Shown here: in pieces, positions 16,619 to 24,260 of the stretch
Layout: every line of letters begins with the position of its first letter
Numbering within the stretch: the first letter of the stretch is position 1
Assembly (NCBI GenBank): GCA_017428635.1
Contig: JAFRQK010000075.1
Span: 1-32,912 of the forward strand
Length of the DNA: 32,912 nt
Direction of reading: 5' to 3'
DNA from: Clostridia bacterium
GTDB lineage: Bacteria > Bacillota > Clostridia > Oscillospirales > CAG-272
Program-made: the position numbers and the translations under genes
The notes under the pieces: model-generated
Database searches by the model: none
Told to the model about the DNA's origin: nothing
What the model saw: the letters and a program-made list of their open reading frames with translations, nothing else

Positions 16619-16654
16619 TTTCTCCTTCCCCGTCTCGTCGGAATATTTGAGAAA
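16619..16654 (+). repeat. 36-bp direct repeat, copy 2 (orphan vanX 3' end)
   Basis: Matches 9977-10012 with one mismatch. It would still encode FSFPVSSEYLRK in frame but has no upstream vanX sequence and no stop at the homologous place. It starts 5 nt after the REP-like palindrome and lies just before the terminator at 16678. Confidence 0.9.
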
Positions 16655-16675
16655 GTGATTCACTCGTTTGTAATA

Positions 16676-16711
16676 AAAAAAACCGCGCTCCCGTATTGGA
16701 GCGCGGTTTTT
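16676..16711. terminator. Bidirectional terminator between SLH genes
   Basis: CCGCGCTCC (16683-16691) pairs with GGAGCGCGG (16698-16706) around a 6-nt loop, with a run of A before and five T after. It serves the minus-strand SLH/EF-Tu-like gene and any read-through from the plus-strand SLH genes. Confidence 0.93.
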
Positions 16712-16720
16712 CATATAAAG

Positions 16721-18805
16721 TTATCTCAGTTTTCCGGTTACGGTGAACGTGCCGTACGTCATACCGCCGCCGCGGATCGCGATCTGCATTCCCTGATAGA
16801 CCAGCATAGGACGGATCAGTTCAATTACGACGCCTTCGCGGATCTCACCCGGGAAGATATTGACTTCGGCATTGGAGATGGGATAGTTCATGTCGATGAA
16901 ACTGCCGGTGACGTCAGTCGTCGCCACGTAATACTGGAACTTGTTATCCTTCGTCATCGGGGTCGATCTGACCTTCGGATCGGAATAAACCGTACCGACG
17001 AACTTGCCCGTATACGGTTTCAGGCGGCTGCCCGCTTTGACTATGGCGTCGCCGCGCACGATCTTATCTTTCAGCGAAACGTCGCCTACAAGGATACCGA
17101 TCTTGTCGCCTTTTACGGCAATGTCGATCGTTTTCGAATTCTTCGCTAAAGCGATAGCTTTCGCATCGATTGCGACAGATTTACCGTCGGAGTCACAGCA
17201 GTAAATGACGAGGTTATCGCCCGTTTTGATACTGCCGTTGGTGACCTCACCGTAAACAGCGGTACCACGTCCGGTGATTCTAACGACTTCTTCTGCATAG
17301 AGCAGGAACTCGTCGCCGAGGGAGTTGACCGGGAACTCGGTCGGTTCGGGAACCATTCCTCTGCAGAGGAACGTCACGATCTGGCCTCTCGTGCAGGTCG
17401 CGTTCGGAGCGAAGATCGTGTCGGACATACCGTTGGTGATGCCGTTTTCGACCGCCCAGAGAACGGCTTTATAGTAATACTGACCCGCTTCGACGTCGGT
17501 GAAAACGTTGGTCGCCACAGTGGGTTCCGGCTGGCCGAACGCTCTCCACATAAACGTGACGACCTGACCTCTGGTGCAGCCCTTGCCCGGCCCGAAATGA
17601 GTTGCGTCAACGCCGTTGGTAACGCCGTTCTCAACTGCCCAAAGCACCGCTTTATAGTAGTACTGGTCGGACGGAACGTCGACGAAAGGATTGGTCGTTG
17701 AGGCCGGTTCGGGTTCGCCGAGCGCTCTCCACAGGAACGTAACGATATGGCCTCTGGTGCAGGTCGCTTTCGGAGAGAAAGTAGTTTCGGACGTTCCCTT
17801 TGTCACGACGGGATCGTGATTGACAGCCCATCCGACGGAGTCTGCGTAGTACTCGCTTCCCGACACGTCGGTAAACGGATTCTTGCCGCTGACGACGAAC
17901 GTCACGGTGTGATCCATGACCTCGCCGATGAAGTTGACGACGTGGAACGTCGCCTTATACATGCCCGCTTTCGTGGGAGTCCCGTAAACGTGAGGTCCGT
18001 CGACCTCGCTGAAGCTCCACGTCATTCCGTCGGGAACGGAGCCCGAGGTTACCCACGCGGAACGGGTCTGATCGGTGTTTTTGTCCTTGAGGTAGCAATT
18101 GTAATGCTTACCCGGTTCAAAGACGAGTTTCTCGTCGGACTTGACGGTCTTCACCGGGTTGACGATGAATTTGACCGTGTCCTCAACAACGTTTCCGTCG
18201 TACTGAATAATACGGAATTTCACGACCTCCTGCTCGGCGCATTCGGGAGTGCCGTAGACGCGGGGCGATTCCACTTCGCCGTAACCCCAGTTCATACCTC
18301 TGGGAAGATATCCCTCGACGATTTCTGCTCGGTAAAAAGATTCTGTAAAGACGGAATCATCAATTCCTTCTCTGTGAAGAAGATAGACCGTCTGATTCTT
18401 CATCGCGTCGAGATATATCGTCTCGCTTCTCGTCTTAACGGACGGATTGGTCACCATAAGATAGAAGTTGATGACAATTTCTCTCCCGTTTAAAAGAGTT
18501 GCAGTGAGCGAGAATGAGAACCAACCCGCTTCGGTCGGCGTTCCGTCGAGCCACGGGCTGGTAGCGGACGCCCAGTGCCAGTTCATTCCGGATGGAAGTT
18601 CGCCGCTTCTGACCGTACAACTTTTGACGATGATCCCGCCTCTGTCGATATCGGAATCGATCGCGGCGACCTTCCCCTTTTCGATTATTCTGGAAACGTT
18701 CACCCAGTTGTCATCCGCCGAAACGGTCGCCGCAAAGGCGGCGAGCAAGCCGGTGAGCATGGCGAGCGTCATCAGGAGGGACAGGATCTTTTTGGTTCTT
18801 GTCAT
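16721..18805 (-). CDS. Exported SLH protein with Ig-like repeats and EF-Tu domain II-III-like C-terminus
   Basis: A 694-residue protein with a signal peptide (1-30, VSA). Three related Ig-like repeats (about 34-120, 125-216, 222-306) share LPxGMNWxxxxxxSPxxxGTP, a putative-Ig (He_PIG-like) pattern. Three SLH motifs follow at about 309-484. Residues 498-694 line up end to end with EF-Tu domains II and III: FLLYAEEVVRITGRGTAVYG against EF-Tu's EDVFSITGRGTVVTG, KGDKIGILVGDV, IVRGDAIVKAGSRLKPYT, FQYYVATTDVTGSF, VVIELIRPM and GMQIAIRGGGMTYGTF. The GTPase domain (P-loop, NKxD) is absent, so it cannot act as an elongation factor. SLH anchoring plus a signal peptide places it on the cell surface; adhesion or structural use of the barrels is inference. 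AAAGGAG precedes the ATG. Confidence 0.92.
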   Translation of the reverse strand: MTRTKKILSLLMTLAMLTGLLAAFAATVSADDNWVNVSRIIEKGKVAAIDSDIDRGGIIVKSCTVRSGELPSGMNWHWASATSPWLDGTPTEAGWFSFSLTATLLNGREIVINFYLMVTNPSVKTRSETIYLDAMKNQTVYLLHREGIDDSVFTESFYRAEIVEGYLPRGMNWGYGEVESPRVYGTPECAEQEVVKFRIIQYDGNVVEDTVKFIVNPVKTVKSDEKLVFEPGKHYNCYLKDKNTDQTRSAWVTSGSVPDGMTWSFSEVDGPHVYGTPTKAGMYKATFHVVNFIGEVMDHTVTFVVSGKNPFTDVSGSEYYADSVGWAVNHDPVVTKGTSETTFSPKATCTRGHIVTFLWRALGEPEPASTTNPFVDVPSDQYYYKAVLWAVENGVTNGVDATHFGPGKGCTRGQVVTFMWRAFGQPEPTVATNVFTDVEAGQYYYKAVLWAVENGITNGMSDTIFAPNATCTRGQIVTFLCRGMVPEPTEFPVNSLGDEFLLYAEEVVRITGRGTAVYGEVTNGSIKTGDNLVIYCCDSDGKSVAIDAKAIALAKNSKTIDIAVKGDKIGILVGDVSLKDKIVRGDAIVKAGSRLKPYTGKFVGTVYSDPKVRSTPMTKDNKFQYYVATTDVTGSFIDMNYPISNAEVNIFPGEIREGVVIELIRPMLVYQGMQIAIRGGGMTYGTFTVTGKLR

Positions 18806-18843
18806 TTCTTTTTCTCCTTTCGGTACCTGTGATAATATAGGAC

Positions 18844-18857
18844 GGGGCGTCCGCCCC
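18844..18857 (-). other. GC-rich hairpin in the leader of the SLH/EF-Tu-like gene
   Basis: GGGGCG and CGCCCC form a compact stem about 18-32 nt after the predicted transcription start and about 38 nt before the ATG. There is no T-run, so it may stabilise the transcript or affect translation rather than terminate. Confidence 0.45.
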
Positions 18858-18875
18858 GGGGGTCGTTCTGTTTTG

Positions 18876-18904
18876 ATGATACCATATTATTACTGAAAAG
18901 TCAA
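18876..18904 (-). promoter_or_regulatory. Promoter of the SLH/EF-Tu-like gene
   Basis: On the minus strand TTGACT (18899-18904), 17-nt spacer, TATCAT (18876-18881). A good housekeeping promoter, consistent with strong expression of a surface protein. Confidence 0.8.
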
Positions 18905-18950
18905 CAAAATGTGACCGCTATCTTCGGCGTAATCCGTACAATTCAACAAG

Positions 18951-18983
18951 AAAAACAGGGCTCGCCCCGGAAGGGTGAGCCCT
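18951..18983 (-). terminator. Terminator of the glycoside hydrolase gene
   Basis: An 11-bp stem with one G-T pair: AGGGCTCGCCC (18957-18967) with GGGTGAGCCCT (18973-18983). On the minus strand it is followed by GTTTTTC. It lies 20 bp past the hydrolase stop. Confidence 0.88.
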
Positions 18984-19003
18984 GTCGACTTTTCATACCG
19001 TTT

Positions 19004-20479
19004 TCAGACGCGGAAAACGGATCGTCCCGCGGGGACGTCGATGGAGACGGGATCCCAGAGATATTTGGTGCCCACGACGAGGCGGAACGGTTTTTCCGCT
19101 TCGGTCTCGATCACCGTCTTATCCCTGAACGACTGATACTCCGTACATTTGACGGATATATTGTTTCCGTTGAATATCATATTCTCGAGGCCGCACTTTT
19201 CCCTGCCGTCGAGGTTGAACGTGACGGTATTCGACGGAGCGTCGAACTCGAGCCCGATGATATTTTCGATAAGCATCGTGATCGGCGCGAGACCGCCCCA
19301 GCCGACGAATTCCGACCTGACGAGTCCTCCGTCCTCGGTCGTCGCGGGTCTCGAATCCTCGGGCGCGTAGCACTCCCAGATCGATCCGTACGCGGGGTCT
19401 GTCGCGACCTTCGCCATGCCTTCGATCATTCTGACTGCCGCCGTCCGGGCGAGTTCCCTGTAACCGGTCTCGCACAGTCCGCGGACAGCCGCGTAGTTCG
19501 TCGGCGGCCAGACGCCGCCGAGCCAGTAACCGCCGGTCTTGTCGTAGTTCGGGTCGTCTCTTGACAGCGACGCGAACGGGATCTTCGTGAAGAACTCGTC
19601 CTCGGAGAACATGTGATCCTTCATCGCCTCGCGCCGCTCGCCCGTCGCCGCTCCGCAGATGAGCGCCCAGAACGCCGCAGCCGTTTTCGAGTTGATGAAT
19701 TTTATCTTCTGCCCTCTCACGTCGCGGGAGAAGAAATCGAAGTACCATCCCGCTCTCCCGCTCCAGTGGCGGGCGTTGATAAGAGCGTTTATCCTCTCTT
19801 TTTCGCTTCTGTAAAACGCGGCTTTATCGGTCTGCCCGAGGACTTCGCACATTTTTGCGAGGCGGTCGGCGCTCAGCGCCTGCTGGCACGCAAGGTCGAT
19901 ATGGCAGACGTCGCTGCCGTCGAGATGCTTCGCGAAATAACCGCCGCGCGGCGAGTTGTCCATACCGGAAGAACCCGGGTCCTCGAACCAGTAGAGATCG
20001 CAGTCGTCCCTTCTGCGCTTGTTCTCGATGAAGGAATAGATCCCCTCGAGCGCGGGGAGAACTTTCTCAAAGCGCGAGGAGTCGCCCGAGACGAGATAAT
20101 GCTGCCACTCCGCCCATGCCATCAGCGGCGGGTTGATCCGCTCGCCGTACGCCGGTTCTCCCGTTTCGATTACGTACGCCATCGCCATGAATCCGTCCGA
20201 TTCGCGCCTCAGCATATAGAGATTGTCGAGGTTGTTGAAAGCGTTGAGCGTACAGTTCGAGTAGTTCGTGATGAACGTCATGATGCAGGAGTCCCACTGC
20301 CACGTTATCCCGACGCCCGGCATACAGGTCATAATGTCAAGCCATCCCGGCTTGTCGAGATACTCGACGTTCTCGAACGCGAGTTCCCACGCCTTGTAGT
20401 AAAGGTCGATCCAGTCGTCGTGTCCCTCCAGTATCGGCCTCGGCAGTTTCGTTTTATCGAAAATGTATTTTTCGCCCAT
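19004..20479 (-). CDS. Trehalase-fold (alpha/alpha)6 glycoside hydrolase, MGH1/GH37/GH63-like
   Basis: A 491-residue enzyme without a signal peptide, so probably cytosolic. Hallmarks of the six-hairpin fold of trehalases and GH63 enzymes are PGVGITWQWDSCIM near the N-terminus, YWFEDPGSSGMDNSPR in the middle (Asp candidate general acid), KTGGYWLGGVWPPTNYAAVRG, and IWECYAPED with candidate Glu base. The C-terminal 80 residues form a beta-rich tail. The frame is open 23 codons upstream, but the ATG at 20477-20479 with AAGGAGA 5 nt before it is the clear start. It has its own promoter and terminator. The substrate (trehalose, mannosylglycerate, glucosides of processed glycans) cannot be fixed from the sequence. 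Confidence 0.87.
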   Translation of the reverse strand: MGEKYIFDKTKLPRPILEGHDDWIDLYYKAWELAFENVEYLDKPGWLDIMTCMPGVGITWQWDSCIMTFITNYSNCTLNAFNNLDNLYMLRRESDGFMAMAYVIETGEPAYGERINPPLMAWAEWQHYLVSGDSSRFEKVLPALEGIYSFIENKRRRDDCDLYWFEDPGSSGMDNSPRGGYFAKHLDGSDVCHIDLACQQALSADRLAKMCEVLGQTDKAAFYRSEKERINALINARHWSGRAGWYFDFFSRDVRGQKIKFINSKTAAAFWALICGAATGERREAMKDHMFSEDEFFTKIPFASLSRDDPNYDKTGGYWLGGVWPPTNYAAVRGLCETGYRELARTAAVRMIEGMAKVATDPAYGSIWECYAPEDSRPATTEDGGLVRSEFVGWGGLAPITMLIENIIGLEFDAPSNTVTFNLDGREKCGLENMIFNGNNISVKCTEYQSFRDKTVIETEAEKPFRLVVGTKYLWDPVSIDVPAGRSVFRV

Positions 20480-20513
20480 ATATATCTCCTTGCGCGTTAA
20501 TCTCACTTTATAA

Positions 20514-20542
20514 ATCGTACCATAATTCCCGTAGTAAATCAA
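20514..20542 (-). promoter_or_regulatory. Promoter of the glycoside hydrolase gene
   Basis: Minus strand TTGATT (20537-20542), 17-nt spacer, TACGAT (20514-20519), about 35 nt before the ATG. Confidence 0.65.
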
Positions 20543-20557
20543 CCGCAATAGAATCCG

Positions 20558-21355
20558 TCAACTCTTTTTTCGGTTTTTGATCCCCGCTGCTATGAGCCAG
20601 ATCAAGGAAAAAGCGGCGAAATAAAGAATCAGCATCAGCAAGGGGTTCAAAAAACCGAGACCGCGCTCCGTGAGATCCGACGCGACGCCTTCGAAAAACG
20701 GTACGCCGCCGAGATCCTTGTACATCATAAAATCAAAGTTCCAGATATAGTTGATCGGAATCACGATCGCCGAGGCGGCGAGATGGAAAAGAAATCCCTT
20801 CGTGACGATGGAAAACGGAATATTTCGCGGGGTGACGACGAGGACGAGCAGACCCATGAAAACCATAAGAAAATGCCAGATCATCGAGTAAAACGCGCCG
20901 AATGACAGGAAGGGATAAAAGTTAAACGCTTTGAGGAAAAGCATCGTTGCAAATCCGCCGACGATCCCTCCCGTGGCGATCCACGCCTCCGCGACTTCCC
21001 TGACCTTGCCTTTTGCGAACCCCGCGATGATTGCGGCGGGCATTATAAGCGAGCACGAATCGAACGGAAGAAGCCAGAAATTGAATCCGCCGTTTTGAGT
21101 TATATCGTAATATGACTCCCACGACGTTTTTCCGATATAAAAAACAGTCATGAAAACACCGATAAAGCCGATGATCCGTCTCATCCTCTCGTGCGACGTC
21201 TTTCTCAGAGCGATGAGCAGCGCGACGAGAAGTACAGCCGAGATCGCAAGGTACAGATACTGAGCGATCCCGCCGTAATCCTGACCTGAGTATCCGGGAA
21301 TGTTGTATTTGTAAGCAAAGAAATTATAGTTTCCGGTAAACATTTTTTCTCTCAT
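20558..21355 (-). CDS. YwaF/TIGR02206-family integral membrane protein
   Basis: A 265-residue protein with about seven hydrophobic segments, beginning with YLAISAVLLVALLIAL and ending IWLIAAGIKNRKKS. The conserved block LLPFDSCSLIMPAA near the third helix, the GG...FATMLF region and the IWHFLM segment fit the YwaF/TMEM164-like family. The family's function is not established in bacteria. Start choice is uncertain: the ATG at 21353-21355 has no ribosome site, while the ATG four codons later is preceded by GAGAG. A promoter lies just upstream. The hydrolase gene downstream has its own promoter, so they need not be an operon. Confidence 0.83.
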   Translation of the reverse strand: MREKMFTGNYNFFAYKYNIPGYSGQDYGGIAQYLYLAISAVLLVALLIALRKTSHERMRRIIGFIGVFMTVFYIGKTSWESYYDITQNGGFNFWLLPFDSCSLIMPAAIIAGFAKGKVREVAEAWIATGGIVGGFATMLFLKAFNFYPFLSFGAFYSMIWHFLMVFMGLLVLVVTPRNIPFSIVTKGFLFHLAASAIVIPINYIWNFDFMMYKDLGGVPFFEGVASDLTERGLGFLNPLLMLILYFAAFSLIWLIAAGIKNRKKS

Positions 21356-21383
21356 TGACTAAGTTAAGATTTATATAGAGTAT

Positions 21384-21414
21384 ATTATATATTCGACCTG
21401 ATTTCAATGGTCAA
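21384..21414 (-). promoter_or_regulatory. Promoter of ywaF-like gene
   Basis: Minus strand TTGACC (21409-21414) with TATATA at 17 nt (21386-21391) or TATAAT at 19 nt (21384-21389). Confidence 0.6.
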
Positions 21415-21424
21415 AATCCACATA

Positions 21425-21452
21425 TTGATTATGCCGGAAAATATGATATAAT
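21425..21452 (+). promoter_or_regulatory. Promoter of the zinc-ribbon gene and downstream genes
   Basis: TTGATT (21425-21430), 16-nt spacer, TATAAT (21447-21452). Divergent from the ywaF promoter. Confidence 0.65.
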
Positions 21453-21486
21453 TGAAAAAAGACCGAAAAAGGCGCGGTGACACGAT

Positions 21487-21681
21487 ATGGTGAAAAAGGC
21501 GCGATGGATAAGAAAAACGCATTTGTTCCGCAGGGACGAATACGAGTGCTCCGCGTGCGGATACCGCGCGAAAAAACCGTCGCCGAAGTGCCCGCGGTGC
21601 GGAGCGGCGGAGAGAGGCGTTAAGTACGACCCGTCGTGGGTCGACGAAATGGAAGATTTCGACGCGATCTCGGGCGAGTGA
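21487..21681 (+). CDS. Small zinc-ribbon protein
   Basis: A 64-residue basic protein with one four-cysteine ribbon, CSACGYRAKK then CPRCG (Cys21, Cys24, Cys35, Cys38), and an acidic tail. The spacing fits a zinc ribbon or a rubredoxin-like knuckle. The ribosome site is weak, but a good promoter and the intact ribbon support it as a real gene. Function not predictable; nucleic-acid or protein binding is the usual role of such ribbons. Confidence 0.75.
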   Translation: MVKKARWIRKTHLFRRDEYECSACGYRAKKPSPKCPRCGAAERGVKYDPSWVDEMEDFDAISGE

Positions 21682-21743
21682 AGCATCAATCGGGTCGGAC
21701 GTCCGTACTACGAAAGCAAACTTGAATAAGGGGGTATCCTACG

Positions 21744-22631
21744 GTGAACGCTAAGAGAATATTAACGGCAGCGGCCGCCGTTCTTCTCGTTCTGCCGCTT
21801 TTATGCTGCGGGAAGGCCGAAAACGCGAAAGCTCCGGAACTGAGCGGCGGGATATATACGGAACACGGCGGCTCGACCGGACCGTACGTGTTTTTCGACA
21901 CGGCGGAGAAAACCTGGAGGATCGGAGCGGGGATCGGCGTCTCTTATTCCGTCGGTGGATCGTACGCGACGGACGGAAAAACGGTGACGGCGTCCGACGA
22001 CGGCGAGGACGGGTTTACGGTCGTTTTTGAGATCGAGACGAACAGGAGAGTCCGCGCGGTCTCCGTTACGGGCGCAGAGGGACAGCCCTGCTCCGAGTGG
22101 ATCGAAGAGGGAAAAACCTACGAAACACTCGAGATCGGAACGCTGTTTTACGAAGTACACGAGCCGGGCGAAGCGTACGAGGCGGCGAAGAGTTTCCCGG
22201 TCGTACTCAGTGAGGGCTCGGGTGTCGTTTCGGGCGAAGATCTGTGGGAGGAATTCCTCGAGGCCGCGGGCGAGGGGATACCGTCGACCGTTCTGATCGC
22301 CGATCGGACGGATATCGAGTCGTATCCTCCTCCGGACGTCGACGACCCGGATCATCAGATGATCTTCATCCTCCTCGAATACGACGGCGAGACGTTCAGT
22401 GCGTCGGAACGGGTCAGCACTGAGAAAGAGATCGAAAGCGAACGCGAACTGCCGTATCTGGTCCGCGTGGAAAAGGCAATGCCCGAGGGCTCCGCAAGCA
22501 AAAACTACGTTGGCTATTTTCTGTCCGACAAGGCGGATCTGACGATGGATGAGATCATGGCGGTATGGAAGTCGTCTTCGGTCGATCCCGACGCGCCGGA
22601 GTTTTACTCACTGATATCGCTCTATTACTGA
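21744..22631 (+). CDS. Putative lipoprotein, unknown function
   Basis: A 295-residue protein starting with GTG at 21744 behind AAGGGGGT. A hydrophobic N-terminus ends in VLPLLCCGKAE, an atypical lipobox with Cys21/Cys22, so lipidation is likely but not certain. The mature part begins with SGGIYTEHGGSTGPYVFFDT and is rich in Glu/Asp and beta-strand patterns; the second half (from about residue 155) reads as a separate small domain. No family is recognised. It lies 62 bp after the zinc-ribbon gene and 22 bp before the HAD gene on the same strand. Confidence 0.8.
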   Translation: MNAKRILTAAAAVLLVLPLLCCGKAENAKAPELSGGIYTEHGGSTGPYVFFDTAEKTWRIGAGIGVSYSVGGSYATDGKTVTASDDGEDGFTVVFEIETNRRVRAVSVTGAEGQPCSEWIEEGKTYETLEIGTLFYEVHEPGEAYEAAKSFPVVLSEGSGVVSGEDLWEEFLEAAGEGIPSTVLIADRTDIESYPPPDVDDPDHQMIFILLEYDGETFSASERVSTEKEIESERELPYLVRVEKAMPEGSASKNYVGYFLSDKADLTMDEIMAVWKSSSVDPDAPEFYSLISLYY

Positions 22632-22653
22632 TTTTGAAAAGAGGCGGCGGAAG

Positions 22654-23301
22654 ATGAACGGATACAAATACCATGCGGTGATATGGGACTACAACGGGAC
22701 GCTCGCGGACGACGTCGGCGCGTCGCTTCTCGCGTCCAACGAGATCATCGTCCGCCACGGAAAAGAACCGATAACGATGGATCAGTATTACGAATACGTC
22801 GATTATCCGATCAGTCGGTTCTGGGAACATATTTTCAACCTCGACGAGTTCCCGATGGCAAAGATAGGCGAGGAATACTACAAGGCTTACCCCCGGTATT
22901 TCCGCGGCCTCTCGGACGGCGCGGCGGAACTTGTGCGCAAACTTCGCCGCGCGGGGATCGTTCAGATGATCCTGACGTCCGCTCATCCGAGGCTGATCGG
23001 CGAGACGCTGCGCGAGGCGGGGATAGAAGACTGCTTCGACGCGGTATCCTCTTCCTCCGACCTTCTCGCCGGAAGTAAGATCGACCGGGGCGTCGCATGG
23101 CTCAAAAAAAGCGGGATAGCACCCGAACGCGCAGTGACGGTCGGTGACACGCTCCACGATTTCGACGCGGCGCGGACGATGGGAACGGACTGCGTCCTCT
23201 GCTCTTTCGGCCACCAAAGCAAGGAACGGCTGATGACGGCGGGCGTGCCGGTCGTCGATTCGTTCGAACAGATCGAGGGATATTTGAGAATTGACAATTG
23301 A
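22654..23301 (+). CDS. HAD-superfamily hydrolase, phosphoglycolate-phosphatase-like
   Basis: A 215-residue haloacid-dehalogenase phosphatase with an alpha-helical cap. Motif I is VIWDYNGTLADD, with nucleophile Asp12 but Asn14 where most members have the general acid Asp. Motif II is MILTSAH, motif III the Lys in LAGSKIDRG, and motif IV VGDTLHDFDAA. The substrate is unknown (phosphoglycolate, pyrophosphate and nucleotides are typical in relatives). The stop codon overlaps the -35 of the following fur-family promoter. Confidence 0.9.
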   Translation: MNGYKYHAVIWDYNGTLADDVGASLLASNEIIVRHGKEPITMDQYYEYVDYPISRFWEHIFNLDEFPMAKIGEEYYKAYPRYFRGLSDGAAELVRKLRRAGIVQMILTSAHPRLIGETLREAGIEDCFDAVSSSSDLLAGSKIDRGVAWLKKSGIAPERAVTVGDTLHDFDAARTMGTDCVLCSFGHQSKERLMTAGVPVVDSFEQIEGYLRIDN

Positions 23302-23327
23302 CGGGAAAAGTCGGTTTGTGATACAAT
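23298..23327 (+). promoter_or_regulatory. Promoter of the Fur-family gene
   Basis: TTGACG (23298-23303), 18-nt spacer, TACAAT (23322-23327). The -35 overlaps the stop codon of the HAD gene. Confidence 0.6.
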
Positions 23328-23355
23328 ATGTGCAGTAAAAAAGGGAGGTGAGGTC

Positions 23356-23802
23356 ATGCCGGCGTATTCGACGAAGCAGAGAAAGATACTGCTCTCTTAT
23401 CTGGCCGCGCACGCGGACGAGGAACTTCCCGCCGACCGGATCTCACGCGACCTTTCGGACGAGGGGATCAGCGTCAGCGCGGTCTACCGCAACCTCGCCA
23501 CGCTTGAGGCCGAGGGCCAGATACAAAAAGTCACCAAGAGCGGCGAGAGACGTGCGTTCTATCGTTTCTCGGGCTCGGACGAGTGCCGAAAGCACATCCA
23601 TCTCTACTGCACGGGATGCGGCAAAACGTATCACGTCGACGTGCCGACGACCGACCTCGTGGCGGACAGTATCGCGTCTTCCGCGGGATTCGAGGTCGAC
23701 CGCTCGAAGACCGTCATCAGCGGTATCTGCCGCGACTGCGGGAAAGCCGCCCGAGGCGGCGGGAACTCCGGGGACGCAAAGGGAAAAACAGGCAAAAAAT
23801 AA
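23356..23802 (+). CDS. Fur-family transcriptional regulator (Fur/PerR/Zur type)
   Basis: A 148-residue metal-responsive repressor. The winged helix covers about residues 5-80 (STKQRKILLSYL; SVSAVYRNLATLEAEGQIQK as recognition helix), then the dimerisation domain with HIHLYCTGCG and GICRDCG, giving two CxxC pairs for a structural zinc. The His-rich sensing site is only partly recognisable, so iron, zinc and peroxide sensing cannot be told apart. AAGGGAGGTGAGG precedes the ATG. The Lys/Gly-rich tail (from about 130) is unstructured. It has its own promoter and terminator. Confidence 0.92.
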   Translation: MPAYSTKQRKILLSYLAAHADEELPADRISRDLSDEGISVSAVYRNLATLEAEGQIQKVTKSGERRAFYRFSGSDECRKHIHLYCTGCGKTYHVDVPTTDLVADSIASSAGFEVDRSKTVISGICRDCGKAARGGGNSGDAKGKTGKK

Positions 23803-23846
23803 ACGGGATATTCCGGCGGACGTAAGCTGCGAAATATTCCGTTTTT
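23802..23846 (+). terminator. Terminator of the Fur-family gene
   Basis: AACGGGATATT (23802-23812) pairs with AATATTCCGTT (23833-23843) with one G-T pair, followed by five T. It begins at the last base of the stop codon. Confidence 0.8.
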
Positions 23847-23860
23847 ATTTCTTTTCCCGC

Positions 23861-23890
23861 TTGAAACAGGGGCGCGTTCTGTGTTAAAAT
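23861..23890 (+). promoter_or_regulatory. Promoter of ybjQ-cofE-like-guaA2 operon
   Basis: TTGAAA (23861-23866), 18-nt spacer, TAAAAT (23885-23890), about 35 nt before the ATG. Confidence 0.65.
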
Positions 23891-23925
23891 ATTCCCGAGA
23901 ATAATAAACGCACGGAGGAAATAAA

Positions 23926-24240
23926 ATGATCATCACAACGACCGATTTCATTACGGGAAAAGAGCTCGAAACGCTCGGTATCGTCAAGGGCAGCACGGTC
24001 CAGACGAAGAACATCGGACGCGACATCGCAGCGAGTCTCAAGAACCTCGTGGGCGGAGAACTGGCGGGTTATACCGAGATGATGAACGAGGCGCGCGCCA
24101 TTGCGACGGACAGAATGATCCTCGAGGCGCAGGTGCTTGAAGCGGACGCCGTCGTCTGCGTCAGATACGCGACCTCCTCGATAACTCAGGGCGCTGCGGA
24201 AGTCATCGTTTACGGCACCGCGGTGAAATTTCTGAACTGA
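23926..24240 (+). CDS. YbjQ family (UPF0145) protein
   Basis: A 104-residue protein matching the YbjQ/DUF74 fold over its whole length: MIITTTDFITGKELETLGIV, then GSTVQTKNIGRDIAASLKNLVGGE, then the beta-strand AVVCVRYATSSI and C-terminal EVIVYGTAV. The family forms pentamers and is often labelled heavy-metal-binding, with little direct evidence. GGAGG precedes the ATG. It is the first gene of a probable three-gene operon, 20 bp before the CofE-like gene. Confidence 0.93.
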   Translation: MIITTTDFITGKELETLGIVKGSTVQTKNIGRDIAASLKNLVGGELAGYTEMMNEARAIATDRMILEAQVLEADAVVCVRYATSSITQGAAEVIVYGTAVKFLN

Positions 24241-24260
24241 ACCGAAAGGATAAAATAAAA

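Noticed and set aside
9977-16654. Complete integrative element or transposon
   Set aside because: Direct repeats are present, but no integrase, transposase, relaxase or phage gene lies between them; kept only as a possible footprint.
16721-17314. Functional translation elongation factor or a read-through tuf fragment
   Set aside because: There is no GTPase domain, and the segment is in frame with the signal peptide and SLH motifs with no stop or shift, so it is a genuine part of an exported protein.
19004-20479. Definite trehalase (GH37)
   Set aside because: The fold motifs fit trehalase-like enzymes generally, but the two GH37 signature patterns are not convincingly present, so the substrate is left open.
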